The translations under genes and the position numbers were made by a program. Positions 26,568 through 34,820 of a stretch of 52,218 nucleotides of DNA are shown here, piece after piece (positions within the stretch are counted from its first letter, which is position 1; every line of letters begins with the position of its first letter). Location of the stretch: assembly GCA_021740385.1 (NCBI GenBank), contig JAIOZY010000039.1, positions 1 through 52,218 on the forward strand. The letters run 5' to 3'. Source of the stretch: Prolixibacteraceae bacterium (GTDB taxonomy: Bacteria; Bacteroidota; Bacteroidia; Bacteroidales; Prolixibacteraceae). Below the pieces are notes generated by a model, which worked only from the letters and a program-made list of their open reading frames with translations, searched no databases and had not been told where the DNA came from.

Positions 26568-27144
26568 CTTCTCCGTTGTTGAAGTGTTCGAATATTTTAT
26601 ACGACACCCAGGCATCGGTTGCCGCGTAACGCAATTGGGCTTCAGTTAGTTCGGGTGTTTCCCAGTTCGATAATTGCTGGGCTTTCGAAATGCGCTTGCC
26701 CAAAACTATGCCCGATAATTTTTTAAGGCTGAAGTTATTAATGCCTTTCTCTTTTGCAACATCCTGAAGCTCGACAAACCCGGCAGGCTTAAATTTCTTC
26801 TTGGCCTGGAGCACTTTTACATCATCACGTATCGCAATGCCCGCTTTCAAAATATCAGGATTGGCCAACAGAGAAACCACTTCACGGGACAAATCGCGAT
26901 GGTTTAAACGGAATAGAAATGCTTTTTCGTTGGTTGATAATTGCAGCAATGCCACCGGGTTAACCTGCCCCTTTTTAAACGAAGGCCGGGTTTCGGTATC
27001 GAAGCCAAGGAAAGAAAATTGGTTTAAATATGATACGGCTTCTTGCTCTTTGTCCTCGTTATCGATTACAATAATTTCGCCCTCGAAAGCAGAAAGGGGA
27101 AGTTGTTCCAATTCTTCTTTTGTGATCGTTTCTTTATAATTCAT
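26560..27144 (-). CDS. RNase D-like 3'-5' exonuclease (DEDD family)
   Basis: This protein of about 194 residues has the DEDD exonuclease fold. Motif I is LGFDTETRPSF, motif II is in KAGIAIRDDVKVL, and motif III is RYAATDAWVSYKIFE, where the Tyr four residues before the Asp marks the DEDDy subgroup. It lacks the HRDC domains of full RNase D and resembles the short Bacteroidota 3'-5' exonucleases of unknown RNA or DNA target. The start is at 27144 (MNYKET); 27150 is also possible. Its start overlaps the DUF5063 stop by 11 bases and its stop overlaps the methyltransferase start by 8, so the three genes are tightly coupled. Confidence 0.88.
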   Translation of the reverse strand: MNYKETITKEELEQLPLSAFEGEIIVIDNEDKEQEAVSYLNQFSFLGFDTETRPSFKKGQVNPVALLQLSTNEKAFLFRLNHRDLSREVVSLLANPDILKAGIAIRDDVKVLQAKKKFKPAGFVELQDVAKEKGINNFSLKKLSGIVLGKRISKAQQLSNWETPELTEAQLRYAATDAWVSYKIFEHFNNGEDE

Positions 27145-27784
27145 TATCAATGTTCTCTTCCTTGTCAGAATAATTTTCGAAATGTTTTGAAACCCAGCTT
27201 TTTTTATTGTTTTCGTCGGGTTCGTCCATCATCAACGGGGCTTCTTCCTCCCCGTCATCATCCATGTCGTTGTAAATTACAGCATGAATGGCCCTTAATC
27301 CATTTACAAGTTTTTGCCCCCAGTAAGTTTCAAAGTTGTTTTGGCATTCCCACAATGCCCCCGTCATTATTTCAGGTGTTCCAATACGAAAGGCCATTAT
27401 GAAATCTTTCGTATCCTGGTAAATATCGCAAATGTTTTCAGAAATGTTTGCACTCAATGCTTCTTCACTGAATTGCATCCCCGGGTCAAAAACCTCCCGA
27501 TAACTGTCGTATTGCCCCAGTTTTGTACTCAACCTGTTTAACAAGAATGAATAATCAACTTCGGTGACAAACTTTTCGGGCATATCGGCATTTTCATCGC
27601 TTAATGCCGGAATAAGGCTCATTTTCAGGTAGAGTAACGGTAAAACCAACTGCATCTTTTTGAGAAAATCCTTGCGGCTATACGATGCATGTGATTCAAT
27701 GTATGTGCAATACTCTTTAGCTACTGTAACAAATTCAATAACATTGCGTGAATATACAATATGATTAAGTGCTTCTTCGGACAT
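27134..27784 (-). CDS. DUF5063 family protein
   Basis: This helical cytoplasmic protein of about 216 residues is of the DUF5063 type found in Bacteroidota, recognised by the N-terminal pattern YSRNVIEFVTVAKEYCTYIE and the context beside an RNase D-like exonuclease. The start at 27784 (MSEEALNHIVYS) fits the family better than 27805. The C-terminus (about 180-216) is strongly acidic with DMDDDGEEEAPLMMDEPDEN. No enzymatic motif is visible. Its function is unknown. It probably forms an operon with DUF4924, 71 bp upstream, and the exonuclease. Confidence 0.8.
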   Translation of the reverse strand: MSEEALNHIVYSRNVIEFVTVAKEYCTYIESHASYSRKDFLKKMQLVLPLLYLKMSLIPALSDENADMPEKFVTEVDYSFLLNRLSTKLGQYDSYREVFDPGMQFSEEALSANISENICDIYQDTKDFIMAFRIGTPEIMTGALWECQNNFETYWGQKLVNGLRAIHAVIYNDMDDDGEEEAPLMMDEPDENNKKSWVSKHFENYSDKEENIDNEL

Positions 27785-27855
27785 ATTTGAATTTTTGCCT
27801 GACAAAAATAACGAAATAATCGGGACGAAAGAATAAGCCCGATGGGCTTTGAATG

Positions 27856-28389
27856 CTATTCAATTTCGAGATCGCCGGCTTCGTAAGCCCGGAATAATTT
27901 TGAAAGGTGCCCCATAAAATTACCGAACTTCCATACGGCCTGTTGTGTACCTTCGGAAATATCCTGATTTTTCAGCTTCATCATCAATATAATGTAAAGG
28001 GTGTTTAACGACACTTCAACATCGTGGTGGTCTTGCTTCGATTTTTCGCGTATAAGCTGTATATCGGGCTGAATTTCATTGTAAAGCCGCAAATATTCAG
28101 CATCGGCTTTCCGCTCGATAAGCAAAGTATGAAACCGGTTAAGTTCATCGGTGAGGTTTACAAGAAACTGCAAATGCCCCGTGCGTTGTTTTTGTTCTTT
28201 TTGCATCATCAACACCAGGTTGCGGTACCAGTCGGCAATTTCGCCCTGTTGTGAAGAATACTTGGATATAACGTGTTTCTGCAGCTCATCCATATCGAGC
28301 TTAAAAGCCCTGATGATGTCTTCAACCTGCCACATATAAAGGATGTATTCCGATATGTTTTTTTTTCGTTTCTCTTTTGCTACAATCAT
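27856..28389 (-). CDS. DUF4924 family protein
   Basis: This 177-residue all-helical cytoplasmic protein begins MIVAKEKRKKNISEYILYMWQVEDIIRA, the hallmark N-terminus of DUF4924. That family is conserved in Bacteroidota and usually lies near the pth and S4 genes, as here. No signal peptide, membrane segment or catalytic motif is visible. The function is unknown. It lies 6 bp after the S4-domain gene and so belongs to the same transcription unit. Confidence 0.85.
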   Translation of the reverse strand: MIVAKEKRKKNISEYILYMWQVEDIIRAFKLDMDELQKHVISKYSSQQGEIADWYRNLVLMMQKEQKQRTGHLQFLVNLTDELNRFHTLLIERKADAEYLRLYNEIQPDIQLIREKSKQDHHDVEVSLNTLYIILMMKLKNQDISEGTQQAVWKFGNFMGHLSKLFRAYEAGDLEIE

Positions 28390-28395
28390 ATCAAA

Positions 28396-28773
28396 CTAAG
28401 GATCAAGAAAGTTATCTATATCGCGGCGTTCTTTTTTTGTTGGCCGCCCTTTACCTTTTTCCCTGCCGCTCCACTGCATGTATTTTTGCATCTCAAGAAT
28501 TTCGAGGTTTTCAGCCGGCGTGATATCTTCCATGAATTCGGGGACAAGTTTTGCGCCCATCCGTTTTTCGGTAACCTGAAGCACTTTGTACCGATATACA
28601 ACGGGTTGTTTTTTTACTTCAACAACGGTTCCGGCGTGCACTTCGCGCGATGGTTTTACCTCAATTCCATCGATAACAACCCGCCCTTTTCGGCAAGCTT
28701 CGGAAGCCATGCTCCTTGTTTTATAAACACGCACGGCCCAAAGCCATTTGTCTATGCGTACACCGTTTGCCAT
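28396..28773 (-). CDS. S4-domain RNA-binding protein (Hsp15/HslR-like)
   Basis: This 125-residue protein has an N-terminal S4 RNA-binding domain (about 5-70): RIDKWLWAVRVYKTRSMASEACRKG followed by VVIDGIEVKPSREVHAG. A basic C-terminal tail contains GREKGKGRPTKKERRDI. This matches Hsp15/HslR, which in E. coli binds stalled 50S subunits that carry nascent chains. Its ATG shares one base with the stop of pth upstream, showing coupling. The neighbourhood (prs, rplY, pth) is ribosome-related and supports a role in translation. Confidence 0.92.
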   Translation of the reverse strand: MANGVRIDKWLWAVRVYKTRSMASEACRKGRVVIDGIEVKPSREVHAGTVVEVKKQPVVYRYKVLQVTEKRMGAKLVPEFMEDITPAENLEILEMQKYMQWSGREKGKGRPTKKERRDIDNFLDP

Positions 28774-29336
28774 TACTTGTTGTTAAAAAGATTCATGGCG
28801 CGGTCGAGGCCGAGGGTTACAAACGAATGGATAAGTTGAATAACCACATCGATACGCCCTTCAAGGGCCTTTTCCTCTTCATCGTCCCATGTGCTCAAAA
28901 CATAATCAACCTGCCGGCCTTTCAGAAAGTCGTTGCCAATACCAAAACGCACCCGTGCAAAGTTAAAGGTGCCAAGTGTTTCGGCAATATGCCGTAATCC
29001 ATTATGACCGGCATCGCCGCCTTTACCGCGCAGGCGTATTGCACCAAAAGGCAGGGCAATATCATCGACCAGTACCAGCACATTTTCGAGGGGTATTTTT
29101 TCTTTGCGCATCCAGTAACGGACGGCATTTCCGCTAAGGTTTACGTAGGTAGATGGTTTTAGCAATACCATGATCCGCGCTTTGTATTTGTATTCAGCAA
29201 CAGCCCCGTAACGTTTGTTCGGGTTAAAAACAACATTGGACGCCCCGGCAAGGGCGTCCAATATATCAAAGCCAATATTATGGCGTGTGTTTTTATATTC
29301 GTCACCAATATTTCCTAAACCAACAATTAAATACTT
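28773..29336 (-). CDS. pth: Peptidyl-tRNA hydrolase
   Basis: This 187-residue cytoplasmic enzyme cleaves peptidyl-tRNA released from ribosomes. Pth signatures are LIVGLGNIGDEYKNTRHNIGF, containing the catalytic His of NTRHN, then KPSTYVNLSG and VLVDDIALPFGAIRLRGKGG followed by DAGHNGLRHI. The start at 29336 (MKYLIVGLGN) is chosen because Pth proteins begin directly with this strand; the longer reading adds only MQFQK. It follows rplY by 54 bp and its stop overlaps the S4 gene by one base. Confidence 0.96.
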   Translation of the reverse strand, partial: KYLIVGLGNIGDEYKNTRHNIGFDILDALAGASNVVFNPNKRYGAVAEYKYKARIMVLLKPSTYVNLSGNAVRYWMRKEKIPLENVLVLVDDIALPFGAIRLRGKGGDAGHNGLRHIAETLGTFNFARVRFGIGNDFLKGRQVDYVLSTWDDEEEKALEGRIDVVIQLIHSFVTLGLDRAMNLFNNK

Positions 29337-29390
29337 CATCTTTTGAAATTGCAAGGTTTAATACAGGAAAAACGGTTAGCATAGAAATCG

Positions 29391-30035
29391 CTATTGTTCT
29401 GACGATTCTTCTTTGCCTTCTTCTCCGCTTTCATCTTCACCTTCGGCTTCGGCTGCAGCTTCCTCATCTTCAGGTAGCGGTTCCAAACGTGAAGTACGGG
29501 TTACCACAATGCGAATTACCGGTACCGCTTTATTGTTTAAAAAAGTAACATTTTCAATTTCGAGGTCGCTAACCCTTAGTGTGTCACCAATATCGAGATC
29601 CGAAACATCGATACTGATAACATCGGGCAGGTCTTTTGCCAATGCAAGTACTTTTAAACGGCGCATTTCAACCTGAAGTTTTCCACCCTTTTGTATCCCC
29701 TTGGCAAAACCTTTAACTTCAACAGGTACGGCAACCTTAACGGGTTTATCGTCGGTTACTTTTAAAAAGTCGATGTGAATGACTTCGTCCCTAACCGGAT
29801 GAAACTGCCAATCCTGGATAATGGCCTGATGTTTATCCCCGTCAATATCAAGATTGATTAAATAAACACTGGGTGTGTAGATAACTTTGATCAGTTCATT
29901 GCGCTTAACGTAGAAATGAATGTTCTTTTCAGAACCATAAAGCACACACGGCACCTTGTTTTCGTTGCGCAATTTTTTCGAGTCTTTTTTTCCGGTAGCT
30001 TCCCTTAGCTTACCTTTAATTTCGAATGTTTTCAT
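29391..30035 (-). CDS. rplY: 50S ribosomal protein L25/general stress protein CTC
   Basis: This 214-residue protein has an N-terminal L25 domain that binds 5S rRNA (about 1-90: KTFEIKGKLREATGKKDSKK, then VPCVLYGSEKN and IQDWQFHPVRDEVIHIDFLKV) and a C-terminal TL5/CTC domain (about 95-185). It ends in a very acidic tail (DEEAAAEAEGEDESGEEGKEE), common in Bacteroidota homologues. The start at 30035 (MKTFEIKG) is clear from homology; the upstream in-frame sequence is not L25-like. A terminator lies between prs and this gene, so rplY probably has its own promoter. Confidence 0.96.
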   Translation of the reverse strand: MKTFEIKGKLREATGKKDSKKLRNENKVPCVLYGSEKNIHFYVKRNELIKVIYTPSVYLINLDIDGDKHQAIIQDWQFHPVRDEVIHIDFLKVTDDKPVKVAVPVEVKGFAKGIQKGGKLQVEMRRLKVLALAKDLPDVISIDVSDLDIGDTLRVSDLEIENVTFLNNKAVPVIRIVVTRTSRLEPLPEDEEAAAEAEGEDESGEEGKEESSEQ

Positions 30036-30152
30036 CATTTTTCTTTTGTGGTACTCAGCCCTCCCCGATTGTTCAGGGCAAACCGCATACACATGTTATT
30101 ACTCAATTTTTTTAAGCGCTGCAAAGATATAATATTCTACATAAAAACACCG

Positions 30153-30182
30153 AAGGCCGGTATTATTTTTAAAACCGGCCTT
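30153..30182 (-). terminator. Terminator after prs
   Basis: AAGGCCGGT (30153-30161) and ACCGGCCTT (30174-30182) form a perfect 9 bp stem with a 12-base loop. On the minus strand the stem is followed by CGGTGTTTTTATG, a T-rich tract. It lies 29 bases after the prs stop codon. Confidence 0.65.
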
Positions 30183-30211
30183 GCGGAATTGTCAATATTC
30201 GGTTGTTTTAT

Positions 30212-31150
30212 TTATTGAATATAAAACGAACTAATTGATTTGTAGTAATATACTTTATCAATCACATCGGCCAACAGGGGGGCGATGGATAATATTTTAA
30301 TTTTTTCAGATTCCTTTTTCAAGGGTATTGTATTGGTGAAATAGATGGCTTCCAAAGCTGAATTTTCGATGCGTTCGAAGGCCGGCCCCGAAAGAACGGG
30401 GTGTGTTGCAAAAGCCCTTACGCTGTTGGCGCCTTTTTCAATAAACAGGTTTGCAGCGGTTGTAATGGTTCCGGCTGTATCAATAATATCATCTACAATG
30501 ATAACGTCTTTACCTTTTACATCGCCAATAACGGTCATGTCACCAATAATGTTTGCCTTGCTGCGGGTTTTATGGCAAATTACCAGGTCGGTTTCGAGTA
30601 ATTTTGCATAGGTGTTTGCACGCTTTGTTCCGCCCACATCGGGTGAAGCGATCACCACATTGGGCAAATTCATTTCTTTAATGTAAGGCACAAACAACGA
30701 TGAGGCGTACAAGTGGTCGACAGGAACATCGAAAAAGCCCTGTATCTGATCGGCATGAAGATCGACCGTTATGATGCGGTCAATGCCTGCTTTCGACAAC
30801 ACATCGGCAACCAGTTTTGCACCAATCGATACCCGTGGCTTGTCCTTCCTGTCTTGCCGGGCATAACCGAAATACGGGATTACGGCAATTACTTTGTAGG
30901 CCGATGCCCGTTTAGCGGCATCAATCATCAACAGCAGTTCCCAGAGATTATCGGATGGAGGAAATGTCGACTGAACAATAAACACGTACGATCCCCGTAT
31001 GGTTTCTTCATAACAGGGTTCAAACTCACCGTCGCTGAAATATGGGCACGACGATTTTCCCAATTCGATGTTTAGCTGAGAACAAATTTGTTCGGTTAAA
31101 TAGGATGTACCTATCCCGGTAAAAACTTTAAGCGGAGCTTTCCTAGGCAT
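30212..31150 (-). CDS. prs: Ribose-phosphate pyrophosphokinase
   Basis: This 312-residue enzyme makes PRPP from ribose 5-phosphate and ATP for nucleotide, His and Trp synthesis. Class I PRPP synthetase motifs are visible: FSDGEFEPCYEETIRGSYVFIVQS, the catalytic flexible-loop region PYFGYARQDRKDKPR, DLHADQIQGFFDVPVDHLYA, and the PRPP-binding loop VIVDDIIDTAGTI. Its length is typical of the family. It has a good promoter at 31187-31217 and a terminator after it, so it may be largely monocistronic although it heads the rplY-pth gene series. Confidence 0.97.
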   Translation of the reverse strand: MPRKAPLKVFTGIGTSYLTEQICSQLNIELGKSSCPYFSDGEFEPCYEETIRGSYVFIVQSTFPPSDNLWELLLMIDAAKRASAYKVIAVIPYFGYARQDRKDKPRVSIGAKLVADVLSKAGIDRIITVDLHADQIQGFFDVPVDHLYASSLFVPYIKEMNLPNVVIASPDVGGTKRANTYAKLLETDLVICHKTRSKANIIGDMTVIGDVKGKDVIIVDDIIDTAGTITTAANLFIEKGANSVRAFATHPVLSGPAFERIENSALEAIYFTNTIPLKKESEKIKILSIAPLLADVIDKVYYYKSISSFYIQ

Positions 31151-31186
31151 TCTAATGAAGTTTTGGTTGTTTGTCTATCCCTGATG

Positions 31187-31217
31187 CAAAAATAAAAATA
31201 ACCCTTCTGTTTCCAAG
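31187..31217 (-). promoter_or_regulatory. Promoter of prs
   Basis: On the minus strand CTTG (31217-31214) is followed after 19 bases by TATTTTTG (31194-31187), matching the Bacteroidota promoter consensus. The inferred start is near 31180, about 30 bases before the prs ATG. Confidence 0.6.
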
Positions 31218-31273
31218 AATTAATAATTTAAATTCTCTTCAAAAGTTTATATGTTACAAATTACTAATATTTT

Positions 31274-31870
31274 CTAATTGTTCAAATTAACATTCCCGAT
31301 AAATTCGAGTATTTCATCGCGTCCCAGGCTTGAATTAGCCGAACTTACAAACATGGATGGCAGTTCTTCCCAGTTTTCTGACAACTTTTCACGGTAGTTG
31401 TCCATAAATTTCTCAAATTCGGTTTTGTTCAACTTGTCGGTTTTAGTAAAAACAATTACAAAAGGTATGCTGTTAATTCCAAGCCATTGCATAAACTCAA
31501 GATCGGTTGCCTGGGGTTCAATCCGCGAATCGACCAAAAGAAAAACACAATAAAGGTTACTCCGGAACTTGAGGTAGCGCCTGATAAATATCTGCCAGTT
31601 TTTACGGTCCGTTTTCGAAACTTTTGCAAATCCATAGCCGGGAAGGTCAACCAGGTACCATTCGTTGTTAATTATAAAGTGGTTGATTAACCGGGTTTTT
31701 CCGGGCTTACCCGATATTTTGGCAAGCTTTTTTCGCCCGGTCAGCATGTTTATCAGCGACGATTTTCCCACATTCGAACGGCCAATAAAAGCATATTCAG
31801 GCCTGTCGGGTGCCGGACATTTACCAACATCGGTATTACTCATTACAAATCGTGCATCTTTAATAATCAT
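31274..31870 (-). CDS. engB: Ribosome-biogenesis GTPase YihA/YsxC/EngB
   Basis: This 198-residue GTPase assists assembly of the 50S subunit. The G motifs are visible: G1 GRSNVGKSSLIN, the G2 region KPGKTRLINHF, G3 VDLPGYGFAKVS, G4 TKTDK in FVIVFTKTDKLNK, and the G5-like SSANSS near the C-terminus. Length and motif spacing are typical. It lies 11 bp after manA on the same strand and is the last gene of a Dabb-manA-engB unit. Confidence 0.96.
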   Translation of the reverse strand: MIIKDARFVMSNTDVGKCPAPDRPEYAFIGRSNVGKSSLINMLTGRKKLAKISGKPGKTRLINHFIINNEWYLVDLPGYGFAKVSKTDRKNWQIFIRRYLKFRSNLYCVFLLVDSRIEPQATDLEFMQWLGINSIPFVIVFTKTDKLNKTEFEKFMDNYREKLSENWEELPSMFVSSANSSLGRDEILEFIGNVNLNN

Positions 31871-31881
31871 AGAAAAAATAT

Positions 31882-32865
31882 TTACTGTATGTAAACTTCT
31901 AGCAAACCCGCTTTTGGCGAAAGTGGCTCAATCCTGACACTGTTGAGCCCTGCGGGTATCAGAACGGTTTCGCCCATTGTTACTTTTTCCTTTTTGCCAC
32001 CAACTTTCCCAACTTCAAAAACACCATCGGTACACATCAATATGGCAAAACTGTCGAAGGCATAATAGTCGCGCTCAACGGGCAAAGTCAACTCAAAACG
32101 GTTTGTTGTAAAATAGCTGCATTTAATTAATTCAAGCGGTTCGTTTTCCTTGCCGGCAACCACTTTTTTGGGCGTTTTTACCTTCGAATAGTCAATAACA
32201 TCAAGCGCCAGATCAAGGTGCAATTCGCGTCCTTTACCGTTTTGATCTTCGCGTCCGTAATCATAAATGCGGTATGTTACATCGGAAGTTTGCTGAATTT
32301 CGGCAATCAGGTTACCCGAACAAATGGCATGAACCCTGCCGGCCGGCACAAAAAACACATCGCCTTTATTTACCTGTTCGTAATTAAATAATTCGGTAAG
32401 GGTTCCTTTCTCGAGTTTCTGTAAAAACTCATCGCGGCTGGTATCCCTGTTAAAACCCGATATGAGTTTCGATGAGCCATCGCCGTCAAGAGCAATCCAC
32501 ATTTCGGTTTTGCCCCAGGCATTGTGCCTTTCACGTGCAGTTTTATCTGCAGGGTGTACCTGGATGGAAAGGTCGGCATTTGCATCGATGAGTTTAACGA
32601 GCAACGGGAATTCGAGGCCAAACTGCTCAAAAACTTTTTCGCCAACGAGTTCACCCATGTAAACTTCAATCAGTTCCTGCAGGTTATTACCGGCCAAAAC
32701 ACCATTCGAAACAACCGATATATTGCCTTCAACAGCCGAAAGTTCCCAGCTCTCTCCAATATTGTTTTTTCCATCTAAATTTTTCCCAAACTTTTCACTG
32801 AGCCTGTTGCCTCCCCAAATCCGTTCTTTGTAAAGCGGCTTAAATTTTAGCGGGTATAATTCCAT
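31882..32865 (-). CDS. manA: Class I mannose-6-phosphate isomerase
   Basis: This 327-residue zinc-dependent cupin enzyme interconverts mannose 6-phosphate and fructose 6-phosphate. The motifs are PLKFKPLYKERIWGG, KLIDANADLSIQVHPAD (zinc ligands Gln and His), KTEMWIAL, and VFFVPAGRVHAI with the further His ligand. It is the short type common in Bacteroidota, without the eukaryotic helical insertion. It sits 9 bp after the Dabb gene and 11 bp before engB. It could also process mannose from the GH130-containing glycan locus, but the two are not linked in this window beyond that biochemical possibility. Confidence 0.95.
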   Translation of the reverse strand: MELYPLKFKPLYKERIWGGNRLSEKFGKNLDGKNNIGESWELSAVEGNISVVSNGVLAGNNLQELIEVYMGELVGEKVFEQFGLEFPLLVKLIDANADLSIQVHPADKTARERHNAWGKTEMWIALDGDGSSKLISGFNRDTSRDEFLQKLEKGTLTELFNYEQVNKGDVFFVPAGRVHAICSGNLIAEIQQTSDVTYRIYDYGREDQNGKGRELHLDLALDVIDYSKVKTPKKVVAGKENEPLELIKCSYFTTNRFELTLPVERDYYAFDSFAILMCTDGVFEVGKVGGKKEKVTMGETVLIPAGLNSVRIEPLSPKAGLLEVYIQ

Positions 32866-32874
32866 ATCAAAATA

Positions 32875-33177
32875 TTAAAATTCAAAATCTACAGCAGCAC
32901 GGCTGGTTGTTACTTCCATTATAAATTTTACGATTTTCTGATGATCGGGGTGAACCCTGTAAGCATCAAGGTCTTTTACCGAATCGAAATGTGTAATGAG
33001 GCATAAATCATACGAAGGTGATTGAATATCAATGTGCTTTCCCACCTCGATATATCTTAACTCTCCAATGGTTTCCTTCAGAGTCATCAATCTGGCTTCA
33101 AGCTCATTAAGCACTTCTTTTTTCTCGCTTTCGGAAGCATAATCCTTCATTTTAAAAAGAACAACATGTTTAATCAT
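32875..33177 (-). CDS. Dabb-family (stress-responsive A/B barrel) protein
   Basis: This 100-residue protein has a single ferredoxin-like dimeric alpha/beta barrel domain over its whole length. The start MIKHVVLFKMKDYASE and the motif YDLCLITHFDSVKDLDAYRVHPDHQKI are typical of the Dabb family. Family members are dimers with varied or unknown functions, and no catalytic residue can be assigned. It heads the minus-strand unit with manA and engB and is divergent from udk across a 104 bp promoter region. Confidence 0.9.
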   Translation of the reverse strand: MIKHVVLFKMKDYASESEKKEVLNELEARLMTLKETIGELRYIEVGKHIDIQSPSYDLCLITHFDSVKDLDAYRVHPDHQKIVKFIMEVTTSRAAVDFEF

Positions 33178-33225
33178 AGTACAACACTTTACTAATTTTT
33201 GCTAAATAATAATGTAAAAGTTTGA

Positions 33226-33267
33226 CAAATATAAGGCTGTTTATTTTGAGAATATAAATTAATTTTG
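33226..33267. promoter_or_regulatory. Candidate divergent -7 elements between Dabb and udk genes
   Basis: The minus strand reads TATATTTG at 33233-33226, facing the Dabb gene. The plus strand reads TAATTTTG at 33260-33267, facing udk, 15 bases before its ATG. Both match TAnnTTTG, but neither has a TTG at the expected -33 position, so they are candidates only. Confidence 0.35.
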
Positions 33268-33281
33268 GAAAAACGAAAATT

Positions 33282-33896
33282 ATGATTGTAATTGGCATTG
33301 CCGGAGGAACGGGCTCGGGAAAAACAACGGTGGTAAATGAAATTGTTAAACGCATACCTCAAACCGATATAGCCATTATTCCACAAGATGCTTACTATCG
33401 CGACAACAGCGACATACCCCTTGAAGAACGACGGAAGATCAATTTTGACCACCCCGACTCTGTTGAATTCGATTTGTTGGTTAACCACATCAACCAGCTT
33501 AAAAAGGGAAAAAGCATTACCCAGCCAATATATTCGTACCTGAACTGCACCCGTTTTGATGAAACCATTAAGGTTGACCCCCGCCACATTGTGATTGTTG
33601 AAGGAATCCTCTGCCTTACGCATGCGAAACTCCGCGCATTGATGGACATTAAAGTATTTGTCGACTGTGAAGCCGACCTTCGCTTATCGAGGGTTATTAC
33701 CCGCGATATCATCGAGCGTGAACGCGGCGTTAAAGAAACCCTTAAACGATACGAAGAAACGGTAAGGCCCATGCACCTGCAGTTTATCGAGCCCAGCAAA
33801 CGCTACGCCGATATTATTGTGCCTCAAGGTGGAAAGAACAAAGTGGCAATTGACATTTTAACCCAGTATATCGAAAAACAATTAGCTGAAAAATAA
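33282..33896 (+). CDS. udk: Uridine kinase
   Basis: This 204-residue enzyme phosphorylates uridine and cytidine in pyrimidine salvage. It begins with the P-loop GIAGGTGSGKTTVVNEI (about 5-21). Further family motifs are IIPQDAYYRD, NFDHPDSVEFDLL, QPIYSYLNCTR, and the lid region RDIIERERGVKETLKRY. Length and motif order are typical. It is followed after 6 bp by an exonuclease gene on the same strand. Confidence 0.96.
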   Translation: MIVIGIAGGTGSGKTTVVNEIVKRIPQTDIAIIPQDAYYRDNSDIPLEERRKINFDHPDSVEFDLLVNHINQLKKGKSITQPIYSYLNCTRFDETIKVDPRHIVIVEGILCLTHAKLRALMDIKVFVDCEADLRLSRVITRDIIERERGVKETLKRYEETVRPMHLQFIEPSKRYADIIVPQGGKNKVAIDILTQYIEKQLAEK

Positions 33897-33902
33897 ATCA
33901 TT

Positions 33903-34628
33903 ATGCTCAATCAAATCAACATTGAATCGATCTTGTTCATCGACATTGAAACTGCCCCAATGACACCGGAATTTGATGAATTGCCTGAGAATTTTAAAAA
34001 GTTATGGGACAAGAAATCAGCCTACTTTCGAAAAGAAGATGAAACAGCCGAAGAAGTTTTCGAACGTGCAGGCATTTACGCTGAGTTTGGCAAAATTATT
34101 TGCATTTCGGCCGGAACGGTATACAAAAAAGACGGCGAATACCGCTGTCGTGTTAAATCGTATGCCGGCCACGATGAGAAAAAGCTGCTCTCCGATTTTG
34201 TAAAAATGCTCGATAACTATAACCGTACCGGCAACATTAAACTATGTGCCCACAACGGACAAGAGTTCGACTATCCGTATATTTCGCGCCGTTGCCTGAT
34301 TAACGGGGTGAAAATCCCGAAAATCCTCGACATAGCCGGGGCCAAACCATGGGAAATAAAAGAAAGCCTGCTCGACACCCTGCAATTATGGAAATTTGGC
34401 GATTACAAACACTTCACATCGCTCGACCTGCTCTGCGCCATTTTTGAAATACCAACACCCAAAGACGATATTGACGGCAGCATGGTAGCTAATGTATATT
34501 GGCAGGAAGATAACCTTGAACGCATTGTGAAATATTGTGAAAAGGATGTGTTTGCACTTGTTCAACTATTTTTACGGTATCAGGGCAAGCCAATACTTCC
34601 GGCAGAAGCCTTTGAAAGTGTTGAATAA
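33903..34628 (+). CDS. Predicted 3'-5' exonuclease (DnaQ/PolB-like, RNase H fold)
   Basis: This 241-residue protein has the DEDDy exonuclease motifs: FIDIETAP (motif I) near residue 15, CAHNGQEFDYPYISRRCL (motif II) and VKYCEKDVFALVQLFLRY (motif III). These resemble the predicted exonucleases related to the proofreading domain of family B DNA polymerases. There is no polymerase domain. The role is probably nucleic-acid repair or processing; the specific substrate is unknown. It is co-directional with udk (6 bp gap), and a 7-base tandem repeat begins 42 bp after its stop. Confidence 0.88.
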   Translation: MLNQINIESILFIDIETAPMTPEFDELPENFKKLWDKKSAYFRKEDETAEEVFERAGIYAEFGKIICISAGTVYKKDGEYRCRVKSYAGHDEKKLLSDFVKMLDNYNRTGNIKLCAHNGQEFDYPYISRRCLINGVKIPKILDIAGAKPWEIKESLLDTLQLWKFGDYKHFTSLDLLCAIFEIPTPKDDIDGSMVANVYWQEDNLERIVKYCEKDVFALVQLFLRYQGKPILPAEAFESVE

Positions 34629-34670
34629 ATGAATTTCCAGGCAAATTGAGAAGGTGTGACATGAATCTGT

Positions 34671-34733
34671 CATTGGTCATTGGTCATTGGTCATTGGTCA
34701 TTGGTCATTGGTCATTGGTCGTTAGTCATTGGT
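34671..34733 (+). repeat. 7-base tandem repeat, about nine units
   Basis: Seven perfect CATTGGT units (34671-34719) are followed by one degenerate unit CGTTAGT and one more perfect unit (34727-34733). The array lies in the non-coding gap between convergent genes. It is likely slippage-prone; no regulatory role is evident. Confidence 0.9.
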
Positions 34734-34820
34734 CAGTTATTAACTACGCACTTCAAACTATTGACTATTGTCTTCTGTTTCGCTCTGCGGAATTCCGTTG
34801 CACTACATACATTGGGTCTT

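Noticed and set aside
34671-34733. CRISPR array
   Set aside because: The unit is 7 bases with no spacers and no cas genes nearby; it is a simple tandem repeat.
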